A stretch of 26,711 nt of DNA from contig JAKACF010000004.1 of assembly GCA_021821585.1 (NCBI GenBank), positions 1-26,711 on the forward strand. Direction: 5' to 3'. Below are positions 7,461 to 14,472 of the stretch, piece by piece; position 1 is the stretch's first letter; every line of letters starts with the position of its first letter. The notes under the pieces are model-generated. The model saw nothing but the letters and a program-made list of their open reading frames with translations. It had not been told where the DNA came from and made no database searches. The stretch is from Actinomycetes bacterium (GTDB lineage Bacteria > Actinomycetota > Acidimicrobiia > Acidimicrobiales > Bog-793). A program made the position numbers and the translations under genes.

Positions 7461-9422
7461 ATGACCGACAAGGCCTGGGTGATGCGGACGTACTCGGGGC
7501 ACACCTCCGCCCGGGCCTCGAACGAGCTGTACCGCCGCAATCTCAAGAAGGGCCAGACCGGGCTCTCCATCGCCTTCGACCTGCCGACCCAGATCGGCTA
7601 CGACCCCGACGCCCCCGAGGCGGCGGGCGAGGTCGGCAAGGTGGGCGTCCCCGTCGCCCACCTCGGACACATGGCCGAGCTGTTCGAGAACATCCCCGTC
7701 GGCGAGATGAACACCTCGATGACGATCAACGCCACGGCCCCGTGGCTGCTCGCCTGCTACGTGGCCCACGCCGAGGACACCGGTGTGGACCCGCGCCAGC
7801 TGAAGGGGACGACCCAGAACGACCTCGTGAAGGAGTACCTCTCCCGGGGCACCTACATCTTCCCGCCGACGGCCAGCCTGAGGCTCACGGTCGACCTCAT
7901 CGCCCACACGGTGCGCAACGTCCCCAAGTGGAACCCGATCAACGTCTGCAGCTACCACCTGCAGGAGGCGGGCGCCACGCCGGTCCAGGAGGTCGCCTAC
8001 GCGCTTGCCACCGCCGTCGCCGTGCTCGACGCGGTCGCCGCCTCCGGCCAGGTGCCGCCGGAGGAGATGCCGGCTGTCGTCGGACGGATCAGCTTCTTCG
8101 TCAACGCCGGGATCCGCTTCGTGGAGGAGACCTGCAAGATGCGGGCGTTCTCCCGGCTCTGGGAGGAGATCTGCACCCGCCGCTACGGCGTCGAGGACGA
8201 ACGCCTGCGCCGCTTCCGCTACGGCGTCCAGGTGAACTCGCTCGGCCTCACCGAGCAGCAGCCGGAGAACAACCTTCAGCGCATCGTCCTCGAGGCGCTC
8301 GGCGTGACGCTCTCGCGCTCGGCCCGCGCCCGGGCGCTCCAGCTCCCGGCCTGGAACGAGGCCCTCGGGCTGCCCCGACCCTTCGACCAGCAGTGGTCGC
8401 TTCGGATCCAGCAGGTCCTCGCCTACGAGTCCGACCTGCTCGAGTACGAGGACATCTTCGACGGCTCGAGGGTGATCGAGGAGAAGACGGCCGAGATCGC
8501 CGATGGCGCCCGCCGTGAGCTCGACGAGGTCCTCGAGCTCGGCGGCGCCTTCGAGGCGATCGACGAGCTCAAGTCCCGGCTCGTGGCGAGCCAGGCGGAG
8601 CGACTGCGGCGGATCGAGTCGGGCGAGCAGACCGTCGTCGGGGTCAACGCCTTCACCGACAGCGAGCCCTCGCTGCTCTCCGGCGCGGGCGAGGCGGAGT
8701 CGGCCATCTTGACCGTCGACCCCGCCGTCGAGGCGGAGCTGCGCGAGGACGTCGCCCGCTGGAGGGCGTCACGGGACCAGAGCGCCGTGCTCGCCGCTGT
8801 CGACGAGCTGAGGCGGGTGGCCGTGGACGGCGGGAACCTCATGCCGGCGACCATCGCCCTCGCCCATGCCGGCGGCACGACCGGCGAGTGGGCCGGGGCG
8901 CTGAGGGAGGTGTTCGGCGAGTACCGGGCGCCGACCGGCGTGGCCGGCGGCGCCGGGCACCGGGGCGCCGAGCTCAAGACGGCCGCCGCCCGGGCGAGGG
9001 CGCTCCCCGGCGGGCCGCCCCGCCTCCTCGTGGCCAAACCCGGGCTCGACGGCCACTCGAACGGCGCCGAGCAGATCGCCGTCGCCGCACGAGACGCCGG
9101 CTTCGAGGTCGTCTACGAGGGCATCCGGTCCACTCCCGCCCGCATCGCGGCGTCCGCCCTCGAGGAGGACGTCGACGTCGTCGGGCTGTCCATCCTCTCG
9201 GGCTCCCACCTCGAGCTCGTCCCCGACGTGCTCGGGGCTCTCCGATCAGAGGGCGTCGACGCCCCGGTCGTGGTCGGCGGCATCATCCCCGAGCCCGACC
9301 GCCGCGCCCTCGTCGAAGCCGGCGTGCGGGCCGTGTTCACCCCGAAGGACTTCGCCATCGCCGAGATCCTCTCGGCCCTCGTCGAGCTGACCGAGGAGCA
9401 CCGCCGGGTCTCGGCGATCTGA
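7461..9422 (+). CDS. ecm: Ethylmalonyl-CoA mutase (B12-dependent, MeaA/Ecm type)
   Basis: 653 aa; Ecm/MeaA proteins are ~650-680 aa whereas methylmalonyl-CoA mutase large subunits are ~730 aa. The N-terminal (beta/alpha)8 domain begins YSGHTSARASNELYRRNL (11-28) and contains GQTGLSIAFDLPTQ, MNTSMTINATAPW (83-95), GTTQNDLVKEYLSRGTYIFPP and KWNPINVCSYHLQEAGATP (156-174). The NVCSYHLQEAG form is typical of Ecm; methylmalonyl-CoA mutases have SISGYHMQEAG. The C-terminal cobalamin domain (about 520-650) has KPGLDGHSNGAEQIA with the Co-ligating His532 and LSILSGSH. The DGHSNG form again matches Ecm; MCM has DGHDRG. Reaction: (2R)-ethylmalonyl-CoA to (2S)-methylsuccinyl-CoA. It lies 10 nt downstream of 3-hydroxybutyryl-CoA dehydrogenase, and ccr and an epimerase are nearby. 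Start ATG 7461 fits the family N-terminus although the ribosome binding site is weak. Confidence 0.88.
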   Translation: MTDKAWVMRTYSGHTSARASNELYRRNLKKGQTGLSIAFDLPTQIGYDPDAPEAAGEVGKVGVPVAHLGHMAELFENIPVGEMNTSMTINATAPWLLACYVAHAEDTGVDPRQLKGTTQNDLVKEYLSRGTYIFPPTASLRLTVDLIAHTVRNVPKWNPINVCSYHLQEAGATPVQEVAYALATAVAVLDAVAASGQVPPEEMPAVVGRISFFVNAGIRFVEETCKMRAFSRLWEEICTRRYGVEDERLRRFRYGVQVNSLGLTEQQPENNLQRIVLEALGVTLSRSARARALQLPAWNEALGLPRPFDQQWSLRIQQVLAYESDLLEYEDIFDGSRVIEEKTAEIADGARRELDEVLELGGAFEAIDELKSRLVASQAERLRRIESGEQTVVGVNAFTDSEPSLLSGAGEAESAILTVDPAVEAELREDVARWRASRDQSAVLAAVDELRRVAVDGGNLMPATIALAHAGGTTGEWAGALREVFGEYRAPTGVAGGAGHRGAELKTAAARARALPGGPPRLLVAKPGLDGHSNGAEQIAVAARDAGFEVVYEGIRSTPARIAASALEEDVDVVGLSILSGSHLELVPDVLGALRSEGVDAPVVVGGIIPEPDRRALVEAGVRAVFTPKDFAIAEILSALVELTEEHRRVSAI

Positions 9423-9451
9423 GCGCCGGGCGCAGCAGCCCGTCCGGCCGT

Positions 9452-9718
9452 TCAGGCGCCCTCGGTGCCGACCTGTCCGTGCTCTTTGTTGTGGGTCGCC
9501 CAGGGCCGGTCACGGCGGAGCGGGACCGGCTTCGACCACCACCTGCCCGAGAAGCGCCAGACGTACTCGGGCGCCCCCCGTTCTCCGGGGCGGGCCTCCA
9601 CCTGCGGGCGGGGCCAGACCGCCTCCACGGCAGCCGCGATGGCGGCCACGACCGCCGGGTCGGCGGCGAGGGCACCCTCTGCCACTGGGCGAGGGGCGTC
9701 GTCATCCCCGCCGCTCAT
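9452..9718 (-). CDS. Small acyl-CoA carboxylase epsilon-like subunit
   Basis: 88 aa. A short helix-forming stretch (DPAVVAAIAAAVEAVWPRP, about 20-38) is followed by an aromatic/basic C-terminal segment (WRFSGRWWSKPVPLRRDRPW). Size, composition and position directly after the carboxylase beta gene resemble the AccE/PccE epsilon subunits that stabilise actinobacterial acyl-CoA carboxylase complexes. The sequence similarity is weak by eye, so the name rests largely on context. ATG 9718 is 7 nt after the carboxylase stop with GAGGG well spaced inside the end of that gene, so the pair is co-transcribed. Its 3' end is convergent with ecm (29-nt gap). Confidence 0.55.
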   Translation of the reverse strand: MSGGDDDAPRPVAEGALAADPAVVAAIAAAVEAVWPRPQVEARPGERGAPEYVWRFSGRWWSKPVPLRRDRPWATHNKEHGQVGTEGA

Positions 9719-9725
9719 CGGACCC

Positions 9726-11339
9726 TCACAGCGGGATGTTCCCGTGCTTGCGCCGCGGCAGCTCCTCCCGCTTGGAGGCGAGGAGCTCGAGGGACCTCGT
9801 GAGCACCCTGCGGGTGTCGGCCGGGTCGATCACGTCGTCGACGAAGCCCCGTTCGGCCGCCACGTAGGGATTGGCGTAGCGCTCGGTGTACTCCTCGACG
9901 AGCTCGGACCGGCGGGCCGCCGGGTCCGCCGAGTCGGCGAGCTCCCGCCGGTAGACGATCTCGACCGCGCCCTGCGGGCCCATGACGGCGAGCTCGGCCG
10001 ACGGCCAGGCGAAGGCGAAGTCGGTCCCGATGGACTTCGAGTCCATGACGACGTAGGCGCCGCCGTAGGCCTTGCGGGTGATCACCTGGATCCGGGGGAC
10101 CGTCGCCTCGCAGTAGGCGTAGAGCAGCTTGGCGCCGTGGCGGATGATGCCGCCGTACTCCTGGTCGGTCCCCGGCATGAAGCCGGGGACGTCGACGAAG
10201 GTGACGAGCGGGATGTTGAAGGCGTCACAGGTCCTCACGAAGCGGGCGGCCTTCTCGGAGGAGTCGATGTCGAGCACGCCGGCGAGGACCGCCGGCTGGT
10301 TCCCGACGATCCCGACGACGCGCCCGGCGATGCGGGAGAAGCCACAGGTGATGCTCCCGGCCCAGTGGGGGAAGTACTCGACGTACTCGCCGTCGTCGAC
10401 GACGAGCGAGATCACCTTGCGCATGTCGTAGGGCTGGTTCGGGCTCGGCGGGACGATGTCGCGCAGCTCGGGCACCTCGTCCTCGGCGTCCACCGGGCGC
10501 TCGGCCATGGGGGGCACCTCGAGGTTGTTCGAGGGCAGGAACGAGAGCAGGTAGCGGACGTCGTCGAGGCACGCCTGCTCGTCGGCGGCGACGAAGGTGG
10601 CCACCCCCGAGCGGGTGGCGTGGCTCATCGCCCCGCCGAGCTGCTCGAGGCTCACCGACTCCCCGGTCACGGTCTTCACGACGTCGGGACCGGTGATGAA
10701 CATGTGGCTCGTCTCGTGCACCATGAAGATGAAGTCCGTCATGGCGGGCGAGTAGACGGCGCCGCCGGCACACGGCCCGAGGATCACCGAGATCTGCGGT
10801 ACGACGCCCGAGGCGAGGACGTTGCGGAAGAAGATGCCGCCGTAGCCGTGCAGGGAGACGACGCCCTCCTGGATGCGTGCGCCGCCGGAGTCGCCGAGGC
10901 CGATGACCGGCACGCCGACGTCGACGGCGAGCTCCATGAGCTTTTGGATCTTCTCGGCGTGCGCCTCGCCGAGGGCGCCGCCGAAGACCGTGAAGTCCTG
11001 GCTGAACACGCACACGCGGCGGCCGTCGATGGTGCCGAAGCCGGTGATGACGCCGTCGGTCCAGGGACGGGAGCGCTCGAGTCCCATCCCGGTGAAGCGG
11101 TGCCGGACGAGGAGGTCGATCTCCTGGAAGGAGCCTTCGTCGAGGAGGTACTCGATCCGCTCGCGGGCGAGCATCTTGCCCTTGGCGCGCTGGGACTGGA
11201 CCGCCCGGTCCGTGCCGGGGTTGCGCGCCTGCTCCTTGCGCTCCTCGAGCGTCCGGAGGCGGGCGGCCATCGAGTGGTCGTGAGGAGCGGCCGCGCCGCT
11301 GCGGCCGCCCCGGCCCGCGGTCACCGTCTGGTCTGCCAT
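9726..11339 (-). CDS. Acyl-CoA (propionyl/acetyl-CoA) carboxylase beta subunit
   Basis: 537 aa carboxyltransferase, standard length. N-terminal half: RAKGKMLARERIEYLLDEGSF (51-71), the first oxyanion loop GDSGGARIQEG (149-159), GPCAGGAVYSPAMTDFIFMV (188-207). C-terminal half: VPGFMPGTDQEYGGIIRHGAKLLYAY (384-409) with the second oxyanion hole, and RKAYGGAYVVMDSKSIG (422-438). It transfers carboxyl from carboxybiotin to an acyl-CoA; the biotinylated alpha subunit is not in the window. At the position known to control substrate choice in actinobacterial enzymes (Asp422 in Streptomyces PccB, Ile in AccB-type) this protein has Val430, so acetyl-CoA or mixed specificity is possible despite the pathway context. 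ATG 11339 is 6 nt downstream of TAGCCT, a leaderless arrangement. An epsilon-like gene follows after 7 nt. Confidence 0.92.
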   Translation of the reverse strand: MADQTVTAGRGGRSGAAAPHDHSMAARLRTLEERKEQARNPGTDRAVQSQRAKGKMLARERIEYLLDEGSFQEIDLLVRHRFTGMGLERSRPWTDGVITGFGTIDGRRVCVFSQDFTVFGGALGEAHAEKIQKLMELAVDVGVPVIGLGDSGGARIQEGVVSLHGYGGIFFRNVLASGVVPQISVILGPCAGGAVYSPAMTDFIFMVHETSHMFITGPDVVKTVTGESVSLEQLGGAMSHATRSGVATFVAADEQACLDDVRYLLSFLPSNNLEVPPMAERPVDAEDEVPELRDIVPPSPNQPYDMRKVISLVVDDGEYVEYFPHWAGSITCGFSRIAGRVVGIVGNQPAVLAGVLDIDSSEKAARFVRTCDAFNIPLVTFVDVPGFMPGTDQEYGGIIRHGAKLLYAYCEATVPRIQVITRKAYGGAYVVMDSKSIGTDFAFAWPSAELAVMGPQGAVEIVYRRELADSADPAARRSELVEEYTERYANPYVAAERGFVDDVIDPADTRRVLTRSLELLASKREELPRRKHGNIPL

Positions 11340-11345
11340 GGGCGA

Positions 11346-11351
11346 AGGCTA
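11346..11351 (-). promoter_or_regulatory. -10 box of the acyl-CoA carboxylase promoter (leaderless)
   Basis: On the minus strand TAGCCT (11351-11346) is followed by tcgccc and then ATG at 11339. It lies in the 47-nt gap after the MauA-like gene, so the carboxylase pair has its own promoter rather than depending on the upstream operon. Confidence 0.55.
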
Positions 11352-11386
11352 CCTGCGAGGGCCCGGTCGCTCACATCCGGCGCGGC

Positions 11387-12790
11387 TCAGTTGGCGCCGC
11401 CGTGGTAGAAGGCGTCGCCATAGCTGTACACGGCGCCGTCGCGGGCGACCACCCAGTAGCCCTTCTTCGGGCAGGTCTCGAGCGAGACGGTGTCGTAGCG
11501 CCCGAGCCGGTCGAGGGGCTGGCCGCAGTCGACGGCGTCCCCGAAGGCCCACACGGCGCCTCGCTCCCCGAGGACCAGGTAGCCGGCCCCGCCCTGCGAG
11601 CGGCGGATGCCGACGACGGGATGGGCCGGGTGAAGCCCGAATGGCGAGCCGTGCCAGCGGGCGTCGCCGAAGGCGTGGACGGAGCCGGACTCGGTGACGA
11701 GCCAGTAGCCGCCTCCCGTCGGGCTCGAGTCGACCCCGACGACTCTCGTGCCGGTCTCTCCGCGAAGCGATCCGTGGAACGAGGCCGAGCCGAACGAGTG
11801 CACGCCACCGTCGGCGAGCACGAGCCAGTAGCCGTCCCCTGCGGGGGTGAGGGCCATGGCGGTGACGGGGGCGGGCAGGTGCTCGCCGGCCGCCGAGCCG
11901 GCGAAGACGGCGTCGCCGAAGTGGTAGACGGCGCCGTCGGCGGCTGCCAGGAAGTACCCCCCGCCGTCCGGGCTCGACTGCATGGCGACGATCGGGCTCG
12001 GCAGCGTGTGGCCCGCCAGGTCGCCGTGGAAGGCGAGTGAGCCGAACCTGATCACCTTGCCGTAGGAGGTGGCGATCCAGTAGCCGTGTCCCGTCGGCGG
12101 GCTGGCGAGGCCGGCCGTCTCACAGCGGGTCGCCGTCGAGTCGCACGGCACCGCCGGCACTCGGGTGTTGCAGGGGGCGTTCATCTCGGCCGTCGAGGAG
12201 TCCCACATGTACGAGCTGCCGCACCCGATGTCGAGCTTCCACGGCTCGACGCAGGAGACCATCCGGCAGATGATCCGCCCCGTGCAGCCGACGTGGGTGT
12301 TGCACTGGCCGTAACGGAACTGGAAGCAGCTCTCCACCCAGTGGTTGCAGTTGTCGGCCTCGCAGTGGCAGTGCAGCCCGTCGCAGGCCGGGTCGCAGAA
12401 GGTGCCGCCGTTCGAGTAGTAGCTCCCGCAGCCGGTCTCGCAGTGGCAGGTGCCGTTGCAGTCGAGGTAGTAGCGCGTCCCGTTCCCGCAGAACGACGAG
12501 TCCTTGGCCGCCCACCAGCCGCCCACGACGCTGCCCTCGGGGCAGAAGTTCCTGCCGCCGTTCACGGTGCAGCAGAAGGTCGAGTAGCCCTGGCAGCAGG
12601 TGCTCCCGCAGCCGCAGTTCGGGTTGCCGCAGGCCCCGCCGCACAGCGCCTCGTAGGCCGTCCCCGGCTCGAGCACGTAGCGCTTCGGCGAGACGGCGAG
12701 CGCCGTCGCGGCGAAGGTGCCCCGGACGAGGAAGCTCCGGCGCGAGAGGTGGCGCTCGAGGAAGGCGGACGAGCGCTCGACGAGGGTCAT
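11387..12790 (-). CDS. Tat-exported MADH-light-chain-like Cys-rich domain fused to a propeller-like repeat domain
   Basis: 467 aa. A twin-arginine signal (SRRSFLVRG, 16-24, then a hydrophobic stretch ending near residue 34) is followed by a cysteine-rich domain (about 50-225) with 28 Cys, including FCPEGSVVGGWW (82-93), RYYLDCNGTCHC (106-117), NCNHWVESC (147-155) and FRYGQCN. Spacing of Cys and Trp resembles the methylamine dehydrogenase light chain (MauA), whose cofactor TTQ is made from two Trp; W92/W93 and W151 are the analogous candidates. Residues ~231-467 hold six ~41-residue repeats of the GYW-ADG-V-FGDA-F-GS type common in secreted actinobacterial proteins and probably forming a beta-propeller-like fold. 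In MADH the propeller is a separate heavy chain, so this is an unusual fusion. Its ATG overlaps the stop of mauE (ATGA), and a MauD-like gene starts the operon. The enzymatic activity is unproven. Confidence 0.8.
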   Translation of the reverse strand: MTLVERSSAFLERHLSRRSFLVRGTFAATALAVSPKRYVLEPGTAYEALCGGACGNPNCGCGSTCCQGYSTFCCTVNGGRNFCPEGSVVGGWWAAKDSSFCGNGTRYYLDCNGTCHCETGCGSYYSNGGTFCDPACDGLHCHCEADNCNHWVESCFQFRYGQCNTHVGCTGRIICRMVSCVEPWKLDIGCGSSYMWDSSTAEMNAPCNTRVPAVPCDSTATRCETAGLASPPTGHGYWIATSYGKVIRFGSLAFHGDLAGHTLPSPIVAMQSSPDGGGYFLAAADGAVYHFGDAVFAGSAAGEHLPAPVTAMALTPAGDGYWLVLADGGVHSFGSASFHGSLRGETGTRVVGVDSSPTGGGYWLVTESGSVHAFGDARWHGSPFGLHPAHPVVGIRRSQGGAGYLVLGERGAVWAFGDAVDCGQPLDRLGRYDTVSLETCPKKGYWVVARDGAVYSYGDAFYHGGAN

Positions 12791-13305
12791 GGCGCACCTC
12801 GAAGTGTCGCGAGCAGGGTCATCGCCATCCAGGCGACGACGGCGATCCCGGCGGCGGCGAGGAGCATCGGTACCCCGTCGAGCGGCTGGCGGGCGACCAG
12901 CTGAGCGAGGTCGGCCGGCCCCGTCTGCGAGGCGCCGACCGCGAAGGCGGCGAGCCCGCCGGTGAGGACGGCGTGGGTGCGCGTCGCCGGCGTGTCCGCA
13001 CGGCCGAAGCAGCCGCAGGTCGCGAGCGGGCCGCCCCGGCGTCTCGCGTAGAGGACGACGCCCGTGAAGGCCGCGTACGAGCCGGCGACGAGGAGGCCGA
13101 CCCCGCCCGGGCGCAGGAACCCGGCGACGCCGACGGCCACCTCGAGGGCGGCGAGCAGGCGCACGACGCCCCGGACGAGGCGGAGTCCCGGCCGGCGGCC
13201 GGTGAGCGCGCTGAGGGCGCGGGCGGTGTCGTCGGGCCGGAGCGTCTTCGCGAGACCTGCGGCCACGAGCAGCAGGCAGGCGGCGAGGTAGGGGCCGTCG
13301 AACAT
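12787..13305 (-). CDS. mauE: MauE-like (DoxX/MauE) redox-associated membrane protein
   Basis: 172 aa integral membrane protein with about four hydrophobic segments (roughly 4-20, 44-63, 67-86, 111-125, plus one at 146-167) and the hallmark CGCFG motif (C97, C99) after an Arg-rich loop. Family knowledge: MauE, with MauD, is needed for maturation or disulfide formation of the methylamine dehydrogenase light chain in the periplasm. ATG 13305 is preferred over upstream in-frame starts because it begins directly with the first membrane segment and follows the previous stop by 2 nt. Its stop overlaps the start of the MADH-light-chain-like gene (ATGA), implying coupled synthesis with its likely client. 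Confidence 0.85.
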   Translation of the reverse strand: MFDGPYLAACLLLVAAGLAKTLRPDDTARALSALTGRRPGLRLVRGVVRLLAALEVAVGVAGFLRPGGVGLLVAGSYAAFTGVVLYARRRGGPLATCGCFGRADTPATRTHAVLTGGLAAFAVGASQTGPADLAQLVARQPLDGVPMLLAAAGIAVVAWMAMTLLATLRGAP

Positions 13306-13307
13306 CG

Positions 13308-13766
13308 CTAGGAGGCCGCCTCGACCGTGATCCCCCGCAGGATCTCGTTGACGATCGGGATCAGGCGGCGGCGGGCGGCGAAGCTGCCGAGCACCACGTA
13401 GAGGTTGAAGGGCCGGCCGTTCTCGGTGAAGAACCACTGGCCGCCACAGCGCCCCGGCAGCGGGCGCTTCATCCTCGTCGGGCTGAACTCGCCGGCCAGC
13501 AGGGCCCGGGGGAGGCGGGGATGGCGGTACAGGGCGGTGGGGGCGTGCTCGGGTCCCACCTCGACGAGGGTGAGGAAGACGTCTCCCGGACCCATCGCCT
13601 CGACCGCCCCGGTCCCGAAGTCCCCGGTGTGGGGAGGGATCGGGAAGGAGGCCGCCTGGAGGACGGGGAAGGCGCGGGCACCGGCGGGAGGGGTGCGCCG
13701 GATGATGCGACCCTCGAGGCCCCGGGACAGCCCCATCGAGATGCCGTGCGCCCGGATCGAGCCCAT
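13308..13766 (-). CDS. Unknown protein of the Mau-like operon
   Basis: 152 aa. I do not recognise the family. There is no signal peptide or clear membrane segment. Visible blocks: PVLQAASFPIPPHTGDFG (about 34-51), GDVFLTLVEVGPE (about 62-74), FSPTRMKRPLPGRCGGQWFFTENGRPFNLYVVLGS (about 95-129) and a C-terminal helix IPIVNEILRGI. One cysteine (in GRCGGQ). The frame is typical coding sequence, and the gene sits tightly between a membrane protein (stop 8 nt upstream) and mauE (2-nt gap). The position suggests a role in expression or maturation of the exported Cys-rich protein, but that is inference only. The start could alternatively be ATG 13736, ten codons later. Confidence 0.75.
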   Translation of the reverse strand: MGSIRAHGISMGLSRGLEGRIIRRTPPAGARAFPVLQAASFPIPPHTGDFGTGAVEAMGPGDVFLTLVEVGPEHAPTALYRHPRLPRALLAGEFSPTRMKRPLPGRCGGQWFFTENGRPFNLYVVLGSFAARRRLIPIVNEILRGITVEAAS

Positions 13767-13773
13767 GGCCGGC

Positions 13774-14373
13774 CTACCGGAGGCTCGCCGAGGCGGCGAG
13801 AACGAGGGCGGCCGTGCCGAGGACGGCGAGAGTCCCGAGGCGCGACGAGGCCGCCAGGCGGTCGAGGCGGCGATGGGTCGCCTGCACGGCCGCGAAGTCG
13901 TGCGCACGCCCGAAGGCGAGGAGCGGCGCGGCGCGCGCCACGCCGAAGACCGTCCCGGCGATCGCTCCGAGCAGCGGGGAGCCGACAAGGAGGATGAGCC
14001 CGACGAGCGCGTACATGGCGGCCGAGTTGACGATCGTGACGAGGCCGGTGCCGAGCTGCACGCCGAAGCCGGCGCCGTACACCCAGCCGCGGTAGCGGTC
14101 GAGCCATGCCTTGTCGACCTGGCGGTTCCAGGTCGGGAGCCGGCCCGGCCGCCCGAGATCGGCGGCGAGCGCCACCAGCGTGACGGCGAGCGCCAGCCCG
14201 GCACGCGCCGGCGCGCTGCGAAGGAGGCCGAGCCGGACGACCTCACCGATCCCGCCCGCCGCCGCGCCCATGGCGGCCCCTCCGGCCGCCGAGCCGAGCT
14301 CGTAGGCCGCCGTCGTCAGCCACCACCGGTTCCCTCGGCCCCGCTCCCCGAGCGGGGTGATGCTCGCAAGCAT
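13774..14373 (-). CDS. Cysteine-free polytopic membrane protein of the Mau-like operon
   Basis: 199 aa with about five predicted membrane segments (roughly 18-43, 56-73, 98-117, 119-145 and 177-196). The N-terminus ITPLGERGRGNRWW and a loop LPTWNRQVDKAWLDRYRGWVYGAGFG are the most distinctive parts. In mau operons the analogous slot holds MauF, a CcdA/DsbD-like electron carrier, but this protein has no cysteine at all and so cannot relay electrons by disulfides. It may be a structural or insertion partner. ATG 14373 has GAGG seven nt upstream, and lies 9 nt after a 29-codon gene. Confidence 0.75.
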   Translation of the reverse strand: MLASITPLGERGRGNRWWLTTAAYELGSAAGGAAMGAAAGGIGEVVRLGLLRSAPARAGLALAVTLVALAADLGRPGRLPTWNRQVDKAWLDRYRGWVYGAGFGVQLGTGLVTIVNSAAMYALVGLILLVGSPLLGAIAGTVFGVARAAPLLAFGRAHDFAAVQATHRRLDRLAASSRLGTLAVLGTAALVLAASASLR

Positions 14374-14382
14374 CGACTCGCC

Positions 14383-14472
14383 TCAGGGCGACCAGGTCGA
14401 GCGCCAGGCGGCCGCACCCGCCACCGCCACCGCGGCGGCGAACAGGACGGCCTCGACCCCGCCGGGGCTCAC
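14383..14472 (-). CDS. 29-aa single-span membrane peptide
   Basis: A short open frame, starting GTG and reading MSPGGVEAVLFAAAVAVAG then AAAWRSTWSP: one hydrophobic helix (about 6-22) with a short basic/aromatic end. Its GTGA start overlaps the stop of the MauD-like gene by 4 nt. Its stop TGA opens the GAGG that serves as ribosome binding site of the next membrane protein 9 nt later. The frame fills an otherwise empty ~100-nt gap in the operon exactly, which is the main argument that it is real. Function unknown; possibly a small subunit of the membrane complex. Confidence 0.55.
   Translation of the reverse strand: MSPGGVEAVLFAAAVAVAGAAAWRSTWSP

Noticed and set aside
7461..9422. Annotation as methylmalonyl-CoA mutase large subunit
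   Set aside because: Length and the NVCSYHLQEAG and DGHSNG motifs fit the Ecm/MeaA branch better.
9421..9463. Imperfect GAGCGCC / GGCGC-C-CTC pairing between ecm and the epsilon-like gene as a terminator
   Set aside because: Only 7 bp with a bulge and a long loop; too weak to call although a terminator is expected between these convergent genes.
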